Below, piece after piece: positions 1 through 8,881 of a DNA stretch of 64,000 nucleotides; within the stretch, counting starts at the first letter, position 1; every line of letters starts with the position of its first letter. The stretch covers positions 558,001 to 622,000 of the forward strand of contig NZ_JAOWPS010000005.1 of the NCBI RefSeq assembly GCF_025753795.1. Direction: 5' to 3'. The notes below the pieces were generated by a model. It did not search any database. It was given only the letters and a program-made list of their open reading frames with translations, and was not told the DNA's origin. Source of the stretch: Mesorhizobium sp. YC-39 (GTDB taxonomy: Bacteria > Pseudomonadota > Alphaproteobacteria > Rhizobiales > Rhizobiaceae). Position numbers and translations under genes: made by a program.

Positions 1-1998
1 ATCGCCGTGGGCGCCATGATTGATGCTGCTATCGTCATGATTGAGAATGCGCACAAGCATCTGGAGCGGGCTCCGTCCGGCAAGCCGCGCGTACAAATCC
101 TGATCGATGCAGCGAGCGAGGTCGGCCCGGCGCTGTTCTTCAGCCTCCTCGTCATAACGGTATCGTTCCTGCCGATCTTTACGCTCGAGTCGCAGGAAGG
201 CCGGATGTTCGGTCCTCTTGCCTTCACCAAGACCTTCGCCATGGCGGCTGCGGCAATCCTGTCGGTGACGCTGGTGCCGGCTTTGATGGTGGTCTTCGTG
301 CGGGGCCGGATCATCCCCGAGCACAAGAACCCGATCAACCGCTTCCTGATCTGGATCTACCGTCCCGTCATTCGCGGCGTCCTGAAGGCGAAGACGCTCA
401 CCATCGCGCTTGCGCTTACCGTGCTTGGCGTCTCCGTCTGGCCGGTGAGCCAGATCGGCTCGGAATTCATGCCGACCCTGAACGAAGGCACGCTGATGTA
501 CATGCCGACGACCCTGCCGGGGGTCTCCGTCACCAAGGCGGCTGAGCTCCTGCAAATGCAGGACCGCATCATCAAGTCCTTTCCGGAGGTGGATTCTGTC
601 TATGGCAAAGCGGGGAGGGCGATGACCGCGACCGACCCGGCCCCTACAGAGATGTTCGAAACCATCATCAATTTGAAACCAAAGGATCAATGGCGCACTG
701 GTGTCACCATCGACAGCCTGAAGACCGAGATGGACAAGGCCCTGCAGTTTCCCGGCGTCTCCAACGCCTGGACCATGCCGATCCGCGCCCGCATCGATAT
801 GCTTTCGACCGGCATCCGGACGCCTGTCGGCGTAAAGGTGTTCGGCACCGACCTTGCGGAGATGGAGAAGGTCGCGCGCCAAATCGAAAAGGTCCTCAAA
901 ACGGTTCCGGGCACATCGAGTGCCTATGCCGAGCGGGTTATCGGCGGCTACTATCTCGACATTGTCCCGGATCGCGAGGCGCTTGGCCGCTACGGCCTTG
1001 GCGTCGGCGACGTCCATGACGTCATCGCCACAGCGCTGGGTGGCGAGACCGTGACGACAACTGTCGAGGGACGTGAGCGTTACGGGGTTAATATCCGATA
1101 CCCCCGTGATCTGCGCTCAAATCCTCAATCGATCGCTACCGACGTCGAAGTGCCGCTGCCCAGTGGTGGTGCCATTCCGCTCGGCGAGGTGGCGAAGGTC
1201 CAGCTGACGCGCGGTGCGACCTCGATCCGCACCGAGAATGGCCAGCTCGCGACCTACATCTTCGTTGACATCAACGGCCGGGATCTCGGCGGCTATGTCG
1301 CCGACGCTCAGAAGGCAGTCGCGGCGGCGGTGAAGCTGCCGCCTGGCTATTCGGTCGCCTGGAGCGGGCAGTTCGAATATCTGGAGCGAGCCGCGGCGCG
1401 GATGAAGATCGTCGTGCCTGTCACCCTGCTCATCATCTTCCTGCTGCTCTATCTCAACTTTAGGGCACTCACCGAGACGTTGATTGTCATGCTGTCCCTG
1501 CCCTTTGCCCTTGTCGGCGGGGTCTGGCTGATGTGGTGGCTCGGCTTCAACATGTCGGTGGCTGTCGCGGTCGGCTTCATCGCGCTCGCCGGCGTCGCCG
1601 CGGAGACCGGGGTCGTCATGCTGATCTATCTGGAGCAGGCCATGGCCGAAGTGAAGGCAGAGCGGGCCGCACGCAATCAGCCGTTCAACCGGGCAGATCT
1701 CCATGAGGCGATCATGCTTGGCGCGGTGGAACGCGTCCGCCCGAAGATGATGACTGTCGTTGCCATCATGGCCGGTCTGATCCCGATCCTCTGGAGCACT
1801 GGCGCCGGCTCGGAAGTGATGCAGCGGATCGCCGTACCGATGATCGGTGGTATGATCTCGTCTACCCTCCTGACCCTGGTGGTGATCCCCGCGATCTACG
1901 GGTTGGTCAAGGGATGGCGGTTGCCAAAGGGCATCGCATCGACGACCGACGAGGTTGCGCTCGCGGAACCTGAGAGGTTTGGCCTCGCTGCCGAATGA
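1..1998 (+). CDS. cusA: CusA/CzcA-family heavy-metal RND efflux pump, 3' part
   Basis: Inner-membrane proton-driven RND pump that exports metal ions, most likely Cu(I)/Ag(I), through a periplasmic adaptor and an outer-membrane channel. The reading frame is open from the first base, so the start lies outside the window; about 665 residues are present against roughly 1,040 for the family. Visible parts are the central transmembrane block opening with MIDAAIVMIENA, a periplasmic porter region with the CusA-like stretch RIDMLSTGIRTPVGVKVFG, and the C-terminal membrane bundle (IVVPVTLLIIFLLLYLNF onward). Methionines in the porter region fit a Cu/Ag pump better than a Zn/Co/Cd one, but metal choice is inference. 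It ends 105 bases before the convergent phosphatase gene. Confidence 0.9.
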   Translation: MAVGAMIDAAIVMIENAHKHLERAPSGKPRVQILIDAASEVGPALFFSLLVITVSFLPIFTLESQEGRMFGPLAFTKTFAMAAAAILSVTLVPALMVVFVRGRIIPEHKNPINRFLIWIYRPVIRGVLKAKTLTIALALTVLGVSVWPVSQIGSEFMPTLNEGTLMYMPTTLPGVSVTKAAELLQMQDRIIKSFPEVDSVYGKAGRAMTATDPAPTEMFETIINLKPKDQWRTGVTIDSLKTEMDKALQFPGVSNAWTMPIRARIDMLSTGIRTPVGVKVFGTDLAEMEKVARQIEKVLKTVPGTSSAYAERVIGGYYLDIVPDREALGRYGLGVGDVHDVIATALGGETVTTTVEGRERYGVNIRYPRDLRSNPQSIATDVEVPLPSGGAIPLGEVAKVQLTRGATSIRTENGQLATYIFVDINGRDLGGYVADAQKAVAAAVKLPPGYSVAWSGQFEYLERAAARMKIVVPVTLLIIFLLLYLNFRALTETLIVMLSLPFALVGGVWLMWWLGFNMSVAVAVGFIALAGVAAETGVVMLIYLEQAMAEVKAERAARNQPFNRADLHEAIMLGAVERVRPKMMTVVAIMAGLIPILWSTGAGSEVMQRIAVPMIGGMISSTLLTLVVIPAIYGLVKGWRLPKGIASTTDEVALAEPERFGLAAE

Positions 1999-2103
1999 TG
2001 AGAGGCCGCAATGATGAACGAGATGTCGCCGGTGACGTGCCGGACTTGACAGACCGATAGATCGCTAGGACAGCCATCACTCCTGCTTGGCGATCAATCG
2101 CGA

Positions 2104-2865
2104 TCAAGACACCCGCGACACCTCGAAATTGACCTCAAGCCAGGCTATTGCCTCGGCCACATTCTCAAGCGCGTAGGTTGCGGCCGTCGGTCCGCTCGGC
2201 TTGACGCGGACGGAGATGCCCCTGGCTTCGTTTATCGCTTCGAAGCCGTTTTCGTCCGACGTGTCGTCTCCGAGAAATACGGGTCGCCGGCCGGCAAAGG
2301 GTGGCATTTCCATGAAACGCCGGATGGCGCCGCCTTTGACCGCCTCCAGAGGCATGAGCTCTACGCCGGCATTTCCCGGGATCACGCGGTAGCCCTGCGG
2401 AAGCTGAGCCAATGCCTGTTCGACAAGACCGGTTGCCCGGGCAAGCAGATGCGGCGCCGCACGAGTGTGGATGGCGAGGATCGGACCCTTGCGCTCGATG
2501 TAAACCTGGCCGTCATCCAGTTCGGCTTCGATCGCGTCGGCAAGGGCGGCGATATCAGCCGGAGTATCCGCAGCGCCGACCGGGCCGTCAGGCGTCAGCC
2601 GGTGCTCCAATCCATAGAGTCCGGCGGCGCGCAGCTTCAATGGGTGAAACAGCCTGTCCGCGGCGGAGACGGAACGTCCCGTGATGAAGGCGAGGGCGCC
2701 GCCCAGCCTTTGCTCAATATTGCCGATAAGCCCACGCAGTTCCTCACTGACGAAAACCGCGTCGGGGTGGGATGCGTGTTCGAGCAGGGTGCCATCGATA
2801 TCGAGGAAGAGCGCCCATTGCCCTTCCGGCCTGTCCAGCGTTGGCGGCTTTTGGGCTTCTCTCAC
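2104..2865 (-). CDS. otsB: Trehalose-6-phosphate phosphatase (OtsB-like)
   Basis: HAD-superfamily phosphatase that removes phosphate from trehalose 6-phosphate, the second step of the OtsAB trehalose pathway. The 253-residue protein shows HAD motif I FLDIDGTLL near residues 20-28, motif II in the FITGRS stretch, and the late acidic motif GDDTSDENGF, all typical of OtsB; the length is normal. Its start overlaps the stop of the upstream synthase by four bases, so the two are translationally coupled. It is the last gene of a minus-strand group running from the glycosyltransferase at 8087. The product could be glucosylglycerol phosphate rather than trehalose phosphate if the partner GT20 enzyme has shifted acceptor, but trehalose is the default reading. 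Confidence 0.93.
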   Translation of the reverse strand: MREAQKPPTLDRPEGQWALFLDIDGTLLEHASHPDAVFVSEELRGLIGNIEQRLGGALAFITGRSVSAADRLFHPLKLRAAGLYGLEHRLTPDGPVGAADTPADIAALADAIEAELDDGQVYIERKGPILAIHTRAAPHLLARATGLVEQALAQLPQGYRVIPGNAGVELMPLEAVKGGAIRRFMEMPPFAGRRPVFLGDDTSDENGFEAINEARGISVRVKPSGPTAATYALENVAEAIAWLEVNFEVSRVS

Positions 2866-4643
2866 GACGCAGCCTTCCGCATCCGCTCGAACATGGAGAT
2901 GACGTTGTTGGCGTTTGAGGGCGAGCGCTCACCCGTACCTGTCACCCGATCGAGATCGCCGCGCTTACGCAGACGCGCCGCGTCCAGAAGCATACTGCCG
3001 GCCCAGCGATAGACATTGTTGTCGCGGACCATTTCGCGCATGGGCCGCATGCGCTCGCGCTGCTCGTCGTGCGTCATGGTCAGCGCCTGCAGCAGCGCTT
3101 CGCTCATCATCGCCGCATCGTAAGGATTGACGATCAATGCCTCCAGAAGCTCGCGTGAAGCGCCGGCGAAGGTGCTGAGCAACAGCACGCCCTGCTCGTC
3201 GTCGCGCGCGGCGACGAATTCCTTGGCGACCAGATTCATGCCGTCATGCAGGCTGGTAACCATGCCGATATCGGCAGCACGGTAGATCTCGTAGACCTGC
3301 TCCTGCGAATGATGTTCGGCAACCATGATGACCGGCTTATAGTCCTCGCTGCCGAAGCGCTGGTTGAGTTCTTCCGCGTAGCGATGGCATTCATCGTGCA
3401 GTTGCTTGTACGCCGGGAGCGTGCCGCGGCTGGGTGCCGCGATCTGCAGGAAGACCAGTTTCCCGACCCATTCTGGATGTTTCGTGAACAATTCTTCCAA
3501 CGCCTGGAAACGATCAAGAATGCCCTTGGTGTAGTCGAGACGCTCGACGCCGACGCAGAGTTTGACATCCGCTTTCAGTCCGAACCTGTCGCGGACACGG
3601 GTACGGCATTGGTCGACATCGGGAAGTTTCGCCAGGAGTTCGGCCGGCCATTCGATGGAGATGGGATAGGCATGGACCAGCGTCGTCTGCCCGCCATAGG
3701 AGATTGCCGCATCCGCTCGCTCTATGCGGCTTTCCAGGAAGCGGTCGACGCTTTCAGTGAAATTGTTGGCATGGAACTGGGTATGGAAGCCGATGATCGA
3801 ACTTCCAAGCAGCCCCTCCAGGATCCGCTCACGCCACGGACAGATGCTATAGACCTCGGAGTTGGGCCATGGGATATGCCAGAAAGTTATGACGATCGCT
3901 TCGGGCAGGCGCTCACGGATCATGCGCGGCAAGAGCGCGAAATGGTAATCCTGAACCAGCACGATCGGTCGCTCGTTACGCGCTTCGGCGACCACGGTGT
4001 CGGCGAATTTCCGGTTGACCGCTTCATAGGCTTCCCAGTCCGAGGCGCGAAAAACTGGCCGGGTAAAGGCGATATGGCAAAGTGGCCACAGGCCTTCATT
4101 GGCGAAACCCAGATAGTAGCCCTGATGCTCCTCCTCCGTCAGCCAGACCCGGCGCAGCGTGTAGGACGGATTGCCCGGCGGCACCTGAACACGGTCGTTC
4201 TCGTCGACCATGAGACGGTCGGCGGTGCCGCCGCCATAGGCTATCCAGGTGCCGGAGCAGGCGCGGGTGATCGGCTCGAGTGCTGAAACCAGCCCGCTGG
4301 CAGGCACCAGGAGTTCGACGCCATTGCCCCTAATGTTGTGGATGTAGGGCTCTCGGTTGGACACCACGATCACCTGCGCCTCTGGCAGATCGTCGGCCAG
4401 GATCTTGCGCAAGGTGTCGGGCGACCAGGTGACCAATGCCGCATCGACAGACTGACCGTTTTTCTCGAACTCGCGCAGTACCTTGCGCGCCGCTTCCGAA
4501 GCCACATCCTCGCCGGGGGTATATGCAATGGCCGGTGTCTGGTTATGACGCCGACGGGATAACGAGAATACAACCGCAATCGCGGAAAGGCCGAAGCTTG
4601 CAAGGATAAGAACCCAGAGCACCTCTATTCCGTAGTCTGTCAT
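2862..4643 (-). CDS. otsA: Membrane-anchored trehalose-6-phosphate synthase (GT20, OtsA-like)
   Basis: GT20 glycosyltransferase that joins UDP-glucose (or another NDP-glucose) to glucose 6-phosphate. The start at 4643 gives 593 residues and has a GGAGG 14 bases upstream (4658-4662); the open frame runs further 5' but that part looks non-coding. The catalytic part begins near residue 75 (VIVVSNREPY) and contains QDYHFALLP, FWHIPWP, VGVERLDYTKG and SLHDGMNLVAKEFVAAR, all GT20 signatures. Classical OtsA is about 470 residues. Here an N-terminal hydrophobic helix (about residues 8-27, LWVLILASFGLSAIAVVF) and a linker precede the catalytic domain, predicting an inner-membrane anchor. Start overlap with otsB supports the trehalose role; glucosylglycerol-phosphate synthase is the main alternative. 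Confidence 0.9.
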   Translation of the reverse strand: MTDYGIEVLWVLILASFGLSAIAVVFSLSRRRHNQTPAIAYTPGEDVASEAARKVLREFEKNGQSVDAALVTWSPDTLRKILADDLPEAQVIVVSNREPYIHNIRGNGVELLVPASGLVSALEPITRACSGTWIAYGGGTADRLMVDENDRVQVPPGNPSYTLRRVWLTEEEHQGYYLGFANEGLWPLCHIAFTRPVFRASDWEAYEAVNRKFADTVVAEARNERPIVLVQDYHFALLPRMIRERLPEAIVITFWHIPWPNSEVYSICPWRERILEGLLGSSIIGFHTQFHANNFTESVDRFLESRIERADAAISYGGQTTLVHAYPISIEWPAELLAKLPDVDQCRTRVRDRFGLKADVKLCVGVERLDYTKGILDRFQALEELFTKHPEWVGKLVFLQIAAPSRGTLPAYKQLHDECHRYAEELNQRFGSEDYKPVIMVAEHHSQEQVYEIYRAADIGMVTSLHDGMNLVAKEFVAARDDEQGVLLLSTFAGASRELLEALIVNPYDAAMMSEALLQALTMTHDEQRERMRPMREMVRDNNVYRWAGSMLLDAARLRKRGDLDRVTGTGERSPSNANNVISMFERMRKAAS

Positions 4644-4813
4644 TGGGAAACCACTTACCTCCGGTCGTTTGGTGACCGTTTTTTCTGTTTGTTTTTTCGA
4701 ATTCGCAGCCGGTCGCTGCGACAGACAGCCCACCGGCATGATTTTGCAACGCACAAACGGGCCATCGGTTCCGATAATTGGAACGCTGCATTCAATTCCA
4801 TTCGCAAACCGAA

Positions 4814-6976
4814 TTAAGTTCGCACGATGAGCGGAACCAGGCCTTCGTGCCGATCGGCGAGGAAGGCAACCACCCGGTCGCCGACGCGCTGGAATGTCAG
4901 GTCGACCGCCGTTGCGCCAACGCCCAGATGCCTCAGCGTGAGCATGTCGATACCAATCGGCAGCCTGGGGCGGGTGACACGGATCTCGCCGTCCCAACCA
5001 TCGATTTCGAGGCCAAGGCAGGCCTGCATCAGCATGAAGGCCGACCCCGCCGACCACGCCTGCGGCAGGCAAGCGACGGGATAGGCGATCGGTGCTTCGC
5101 CCGGCGCGCGGGTGAAACCGCAGAACAGTTCCGGCAGTCGCATGTTGAAATGCACCGCGGATTCGAACGTGCCGCTCATCAACCGGACCACGCTTTCACG
5201 TTCGCCATAGCGCGCCAGGCCGGCGCCGCACATGGCGGTGTCATGCGGCCAGATCGAACCGTTGTGGTAGGACATCGGATTGAAGAGCACCGCGTCGTCG
5301 GCGAGCGTCCTCACCCCCCAGCCCGAGTGGAAGGACGCCGACAAGAGCTGATCGGCAACCAGCTGCGCCCGTGCGGGCTCGGGAAGCCCGACATAGAGAA
5401 GATGCCCCACATTAGACGTCCGCACCTTGCAGGGCTCGCCATCGCCGTCGATCGCCAAGGCATAGAAATCGAGATCGTCCAGCCAGAAGCGGCGTTCCAC
5501 GGCAATGCGCATGGCCTCGGCGCGGCTATCCCAGTGGTCGGCCTTCTCATCCTCGCCACGGCGACGGGCGAGTGCCGCCAGCCCCCGGAATGCTGCAAAG
5601 ACATAGCCTTGCACCTCCACCAGGGCGATCGGTCCCTTGGGGATGCGGCCATCGGCGTGAAAGACAGAATCGATACTGTCCTTCCATCCCTGATTGGCGA
5701 GGCCGGACTCGGCGGCGCGCTGATAGGTGAGGAAGCCGGTCGCCCGGCTTGCCTCTTCCGTCCATTCGGCCGCGGCGCAGAGCGAAGGCCACAGGCTGTC
5801 GATGAACGTCATGTCGCCGGTACGGTCCGCATAGGTGCAGGCTAGGTGAATGTAGAGGGGCGTCGTGTCGACGCCGCCGTAGTAGCGGCCGAAGGGTAGT
5901 TCGCGCAGCGCCGCCATTTCGCCCTTGCGGGTCTCGTGCATGATCTTGCCCGGCTGAGAATCGCTGAAAGGCGATGTCTCGGTCGCCTGGTGCTGGGCAA
6001 GGAAGGCCAGCACACCTCGTGCCAGGCCAGGGTTGAGCCAAAGCATCTGCAGCGCGGAGATCACGCCATCGCGGCCGAACGCCGTCGAAAACCAGGGGAT
6101 GCCCGCATAGGGATAGGGCCCGGTGGCAAGCTCGGTGGTCAAAAGCGCCACGTCTGCGCGCGCGCGCTCGACCCAGTCGTTGAAGACGCGACCCGAACTG
6201 TGCACCGTGGCGCCATGGCGGCGTTTGGCCCGCATGCCGAAGCGGGCGCGGGCCGCGGCGGCGCGGAAACGGTCGCGGTCTGGCGCCTTGGCCACCTCTG
6301 GACCGACCTCGACATACAGCACCTTGCTGCTGCGCTTCGTCACGGCAATCAGGAAATCCGCGTGGTCGTCCGTCAGATGGTCGGGCGCTTGCGAGAACGA
6401 TATCGCCGACATGCGCGCCAGCCCGTCCAATCCGTCGTATCGCAGCAGAACGGAAGCCGCATCAATCTCGGCCGCATGGGCCATGCCGCGCTTCGGCCTT
6501 GTCGAGCCGCGCACTTCGAACATGTCGCGAAAATCGGCGGCGAAATGCAGCGAAACGCCGATGGTTGAATGTTCCCGGCTGTAGTTGGAAAGAGTGATAC
6601 GTTCGAACAATCGATCCTGCCAAAGCAGCCTGACACGCTCGATGTGGATCGCGCCCTGCGGAATGTCCCGGCCGCCCGCGGTCTGGATCGGCAAATTGGT
6701 GAGGTTGGCGGTAAACAGCACATTGTCCTGGCTGAGCGACGTGCCAAGCAACGATGTCTGCCGGCCGCCGACAGTCAGCCGGAATTCAGAAAGTACGCGC
6801 GTGTCGTCACGGAAGAAGCCGTCGCCAGCGCCGCGTATATCACCATAGGCATCGGCGACGGCGAAACAGTCGCCTTGTTTGAGCGCAAACAGCCGATGCG
6901 GCTCCCGCGGCGCGGTAGCGTCCAGAGAGGCAAGCGCCACGGCCGGATCGAGCTTGCGCTCGTCGAGTTGGGTCAT
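4814..6976 (-). CDS. Amylo-alpha-1,6-glucosidase / glycogen debranching-like protein
   Basis: Predicted glycoside hydrolase of the glycogen-debranching type: an N-terminal beta-rich domain (about residues 25-230) followed by a GH15-like alpha/alpha-barrel (about 270-690). Supporting sequence includes GDIRGAGDGFFRDDTRVLS near the N-terminus, PYPYAGIPWFSTAFGRDG at the barrel entrance, and NGSIWPHDTAMC in the C-terminal third. The ATG at 6976 is preferred over an upstream TTG because a GAAGAG lies 11 bases before it. The protein has 720 residues and no signal peptide, so it is probably cytoplasmic. It sits between a GT4 transferase and OtsA/OtsB, pointing to turnover of an alpha-glucan or related storage compound. 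Substrate specificity cannot be told from sequence alone. Confidence 0.85.
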   Translation of the reverse strand: MTQLDERKLDPAVALASLDATAPREPHRLFALKQGDCFAVADAYGDIRGAGDGFFRDDTRVLSEFRLTVGGRQTSLLGTSLSQDNVLFTANLTNLPIQTAGGRDIPQGAIHIERVRLLWQDRLFERITLSNYSREHSTIGVSLHFAADFRDMFEVRGSTRPKRGMAHAAEIDAASVLLRYDGLDGLARMSAISFSQAPDHLTDDHADFLIAVTKRSSKVLYVEVGPEVAKAPDRDRFRAAAARARFGMRAKRRHGATVHSSGRVFNDWVERARADVALLTTELATGPYPYAGIPWFSTAFGRDGVISALQMLWLNPGLARGVLAFLAQHQATETSPFSDSQPGKIMHETRKGEMAALRELPFGRYYGGVDTTPLYIHLACTYADRTGDMTFIDSLWPSLCAAAEWTEEASRATGFLTYQRAAESGLANQGWKDSIDSVFHADGRIPKGPIALVEVQGYVFAAFRGLAALARRRGEDEKADHWDSRAEAMRIAVERRFWLDDLDFYALAIDGDGEPCKVRTSNVGHLLYVGLPEPARAQLVADQLLSASFHSGWGVRTLADDAVLFNPMSYHNGSIWPHDTAMCGAGLARYGERESVVRLMSGTFESAVHFNMRLPELFCGFTRAPGEAPIAYPVACLPQAWSAGSAFMLMQACLGLEIDGWDGEIRVTRPRLPIGIDMLTLRHLGVGATAVDLTFQRVGDRVVAFLADRHEGLVPLIVRT

Positions 6977-7025
6977 TTGTTGCAAAACTCTTCGTTTCGT
7001 TCCTGATTGGTCCGCGAGACGTGGA

Positions 7026-8087
7026 TCACGAAGCTCTTGCTTCCGTCGGAGTTCCGATCAGACGCGCATAGGCGGCCACATAGTCGTGGGCCATTCTACC
7101 GGCGGAAAACCGTTTTTCGAAGACGGTTCTCACCTTTCGTCTGTCAAGCCGCAGCAAGGCCGGCACCGATGCGACCGCATCCTCTATCGAATCCACGATG
7201 AAGCCGGTCACGCCTTGGTCGACGATCTCCGGCATGGCGCCGCAATTCCAGCCAATTACCGGCGTGCCGCAGGCCATCGCCTCGATGACGGCAAGGCCGA
7301 ACGGCTCGGGCCAATCGATTGGAAATACGAGGCCGGCCGCCTTGCCGAGGAACTCCGCCTTTTCGTCCTCCACGATCTCGCCGACATAGTCGATGCGGTC
7401 GCCATCTATCAACGGCTCGACCACCTCATGGAAATAGGCGCGGTCGTCGTCGCCGATCTTGGCGGCAAGCTTCAGTTTGAGCCCCGAGCGCAGCGCGATC
7501 TCGATGGCGCGGTCCGGACGCTTGTCGCGCGACATGCGACCAAGGAAGGCAAGGTAGGGTTCCGTTTGGTTTGCCTCGAAAGCCGGCTCGTAAATCCCGG
7601 TTGGCAACCCATGATGGATGGTCGCCAACCAGTTGGCGTTGGCGAGCCCCGTCCTTTGGCTGCGGGAAATGGAGATCATCGGAAAACGCGGGAAACGCTC
7701 ATAGGCCGGCGCCAGATCGACATAGTCGAGCCTGCCATGCGGTGTCGTTACCGTCCGCTCGGGCATATGCTCGAAGAAGGGAAAATGCAGGAAATGGCTG
7801 AGATGGAAGTGAATGATATCGAATTCCTGCGCGCGCTTTCTCACTTCGGCAAGCATGGAAAGATGCGCGGCCGTTTCGGATTTCAGCGGACGAGGATCGA
7901 GGCGAAGCGCACGCTCGCGGCACGGCACCAATCTAGCCGACGTGCTTGTGTCGCCGCTGGCGAACAAGGTGACGTCATGACCAAGCTCGACCAATCCGTT
8001 GGTCAGGTAGGACACGATCCGCTCGGTTCCACCATACAGCCGGGGCGGCACGGATTCATGCAACGGCGCCACATGGGCTATTCTCAT
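7026..8087 (-). CDS. Glycosyltransferase family 4 protein
   Basis: GT-B fold glycosyltransferase. The first Rossmann half opens with MRIAHVAPLHESVPPRLYGG, whose YGGTE stretch is the usual acceptor/nucleotide loop; the C-terminal half holds LAFLGRMSRDKRPDRAIEIA and the EPFGLAVIEAMACGTPVIG donor-binding motif. The chosen ATG at 8087 follows a GAGGGA by about 10 bases; ATGs at 8111 and 8096 are weaker. At 353 residues it is the normal length for GT4. It is first in a minus-strand group with a debranching-like enzyme and trehalose genes, so it more likely makes an intracellular glucan or glucoside than the exopolysaccharide encoded further along. Donor and acceptor are unknown. Confidence 0.88.
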   Translation of the reverse strand: MRIAHVAPLHESVPPRLYGGTERIVSYLTNGLVELGHDVTLFASGDTSTSARLVPCRERALRLDPRPLKSETAAHLSMLAEVRKRAQEFDIIHFHLSHFLHFPFFEHMPERTVTTPHGRLDYVDLAPAYERFPRFPMISISRSQRTGLANANWLATIHHGLPTGIYEPAFEANQTEPYLAFLGRMSRDKRPDRAIEIALRSGLKLKLAAKIGDDDRAYFHEVVEPLIDGDRIDYVGEIVEDEKAEFLGKAAGLVFPIDWPEPFGLAVIEAMACGTPVIGWNCGAMPEIVDQGVTGFIVDSIEDAVASVPALLRLDRRKVRTVFEKRFSAGRMAHDYVAAYARLIGTPTEARAS

Positions 8088-8315
8088 TTTTGGCATTTCC
8101 CTCAAGATCATCGCTAAGGTCGAAATGCATCAGTTGCCCGAACGTTCCCCACTACGGCAAAAAGCCGCGCAGCGGTGTGGCTTTGCGCACTGCCTCGCTG
8201 CACGCGCCCATCACGAATTCTTTTACCAGCTGGACATTTTTGTGTGGAACCAAATGGCTAGCCATGAATTTAATAGGGTTCGATCGAACGCATCGCGATC
8301 GACGGGGAGGAAACA

Positions 8316-8618
8316 ATGGATCGCTTGCAATTCTTCTCGCCAGTGCGAATTTCGCGCGGGCAGGGGCAGCCTGTGGAAGATATCGACAGCGTTAGCGAGG
8401 CGATGGTCTTTTTGCGGAAATGGCCAACGGGTCGACGCGGCCCTGTCTATCAATGCGCGTTGAACTGCTGCGCGGCAGCTCTGGCGGGCAAAATGTCGGC
8501 CGAGGAAGCAAGGAAGGCTTTTACCGGCTTTGCCCGGATTACCCGGCTGCTGGAAGACGACGTAGCGGTGCCGATGGAAGGCGGAACCATCGATCGCTTA
8601 TACGCGCTGAGGCGATAG
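8316..8618 (+). CDS. DUF982 domain-containing protein
   Basis: A 100-residue protein matching the pattern of DUF982, a family found almost only in rhizobia and relatives: an N-terminal F-x-x-PV strand (FFSPVRI), a conserved EAMVFLRKWP, and a C-terminal helix with AEEARKAFTGFAR. Function is unknown for the whole family. A GGGAGG sits 7-8 bases before the ATG. It is transcribed away from the carbohydrate genes and is followed after ten bases by a tiny membrane protein gene, so the two probably share a transcript that ends at the palindrome at 8803-8834. Confidence 0.82.
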   Translation: MDRLQFFSPVRISRGQGQPVEDIDSVSEAMVFLRKWPTGRRGPVYQCALNCCAAALAGKMSAEEARKAFTGFARITRLLEDDVAVPMEGGTIDRLYALRR

Positions 8619-8628
8619 ACGCCAGATC

Positions 8629-8796
8629 ATGTCGAAATGGCCAAGAATGGTTTTGGGGACGGCCGGTGCCATAGCCGTCGCCCTCGTTTGGGGAATTGGC
8701 GCCACCTTGATGGGAGCACCGTCCATTTTGATCACGATAGGAGCTGTCGCCATCGGTGCGGGCGTCTATAGCTATCTCAATCAAAACTCAAACTGA
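8629..8796 (+). CDS. Small predicted membrane protein (55 residues), unknown function
   Basis: Open frame MSKWPRMVLGTAG... of 55 residues, with two hydrophobic stretches: about residues 8-29 (VLGTAGAIAVALVWGIGATLM) and 32-49 (SILITIGAVAIGAGVYSY). A short basic N-terminus and a polar NQNSN tail predict a two-helix hairpin in the inner membrane. No family was recognised. It starts ten bases after the DUF982 gene and stops six bases before a perfect palindrome, so position and codon use support a real gene, but there is no strong ribosome-binding site (GCCAGATC precedes the ATG). Confidence 0.5.
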   Translation: MSKWPRMVLGTAGAIAVALVWGIGATLMGAPSILITIGAVAIGAGVYSYLNQNSN

Positions 8797-8802
8797 GCCA
8801 GT

Positions 8803-8834
8803 TTTCTGTTGGCGCCCGCGGGCGCCAACAGAAA
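8803..8834. terminator. Perfect 32-base palindrome, likely bidirectional terminator
   Basis: Arms TTTCTGTTGGCGCCCG and its exact reverse complement meet with no loop base between them, beginning with T and ending with A runs on each strand. It lies between the convergent ends of the small membrane protein gene (stop 8796) and the RTX gene (stop 8882). A stem this long and GC-rich flanked by short T/A runs fits a shared rho-independent terminator. Confidence 0.7.
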
Positions 8835-8881
8835 TTTGCTCTGGCGATAGTGGCCGATGCGGTTTCTTCGCTTTTTCTTTT

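Noticed and set aside
3246..4286. 346-codon plus-strand frame over otsA
   Set aside because: It is the antisense shadow of a clear GT20 gene.
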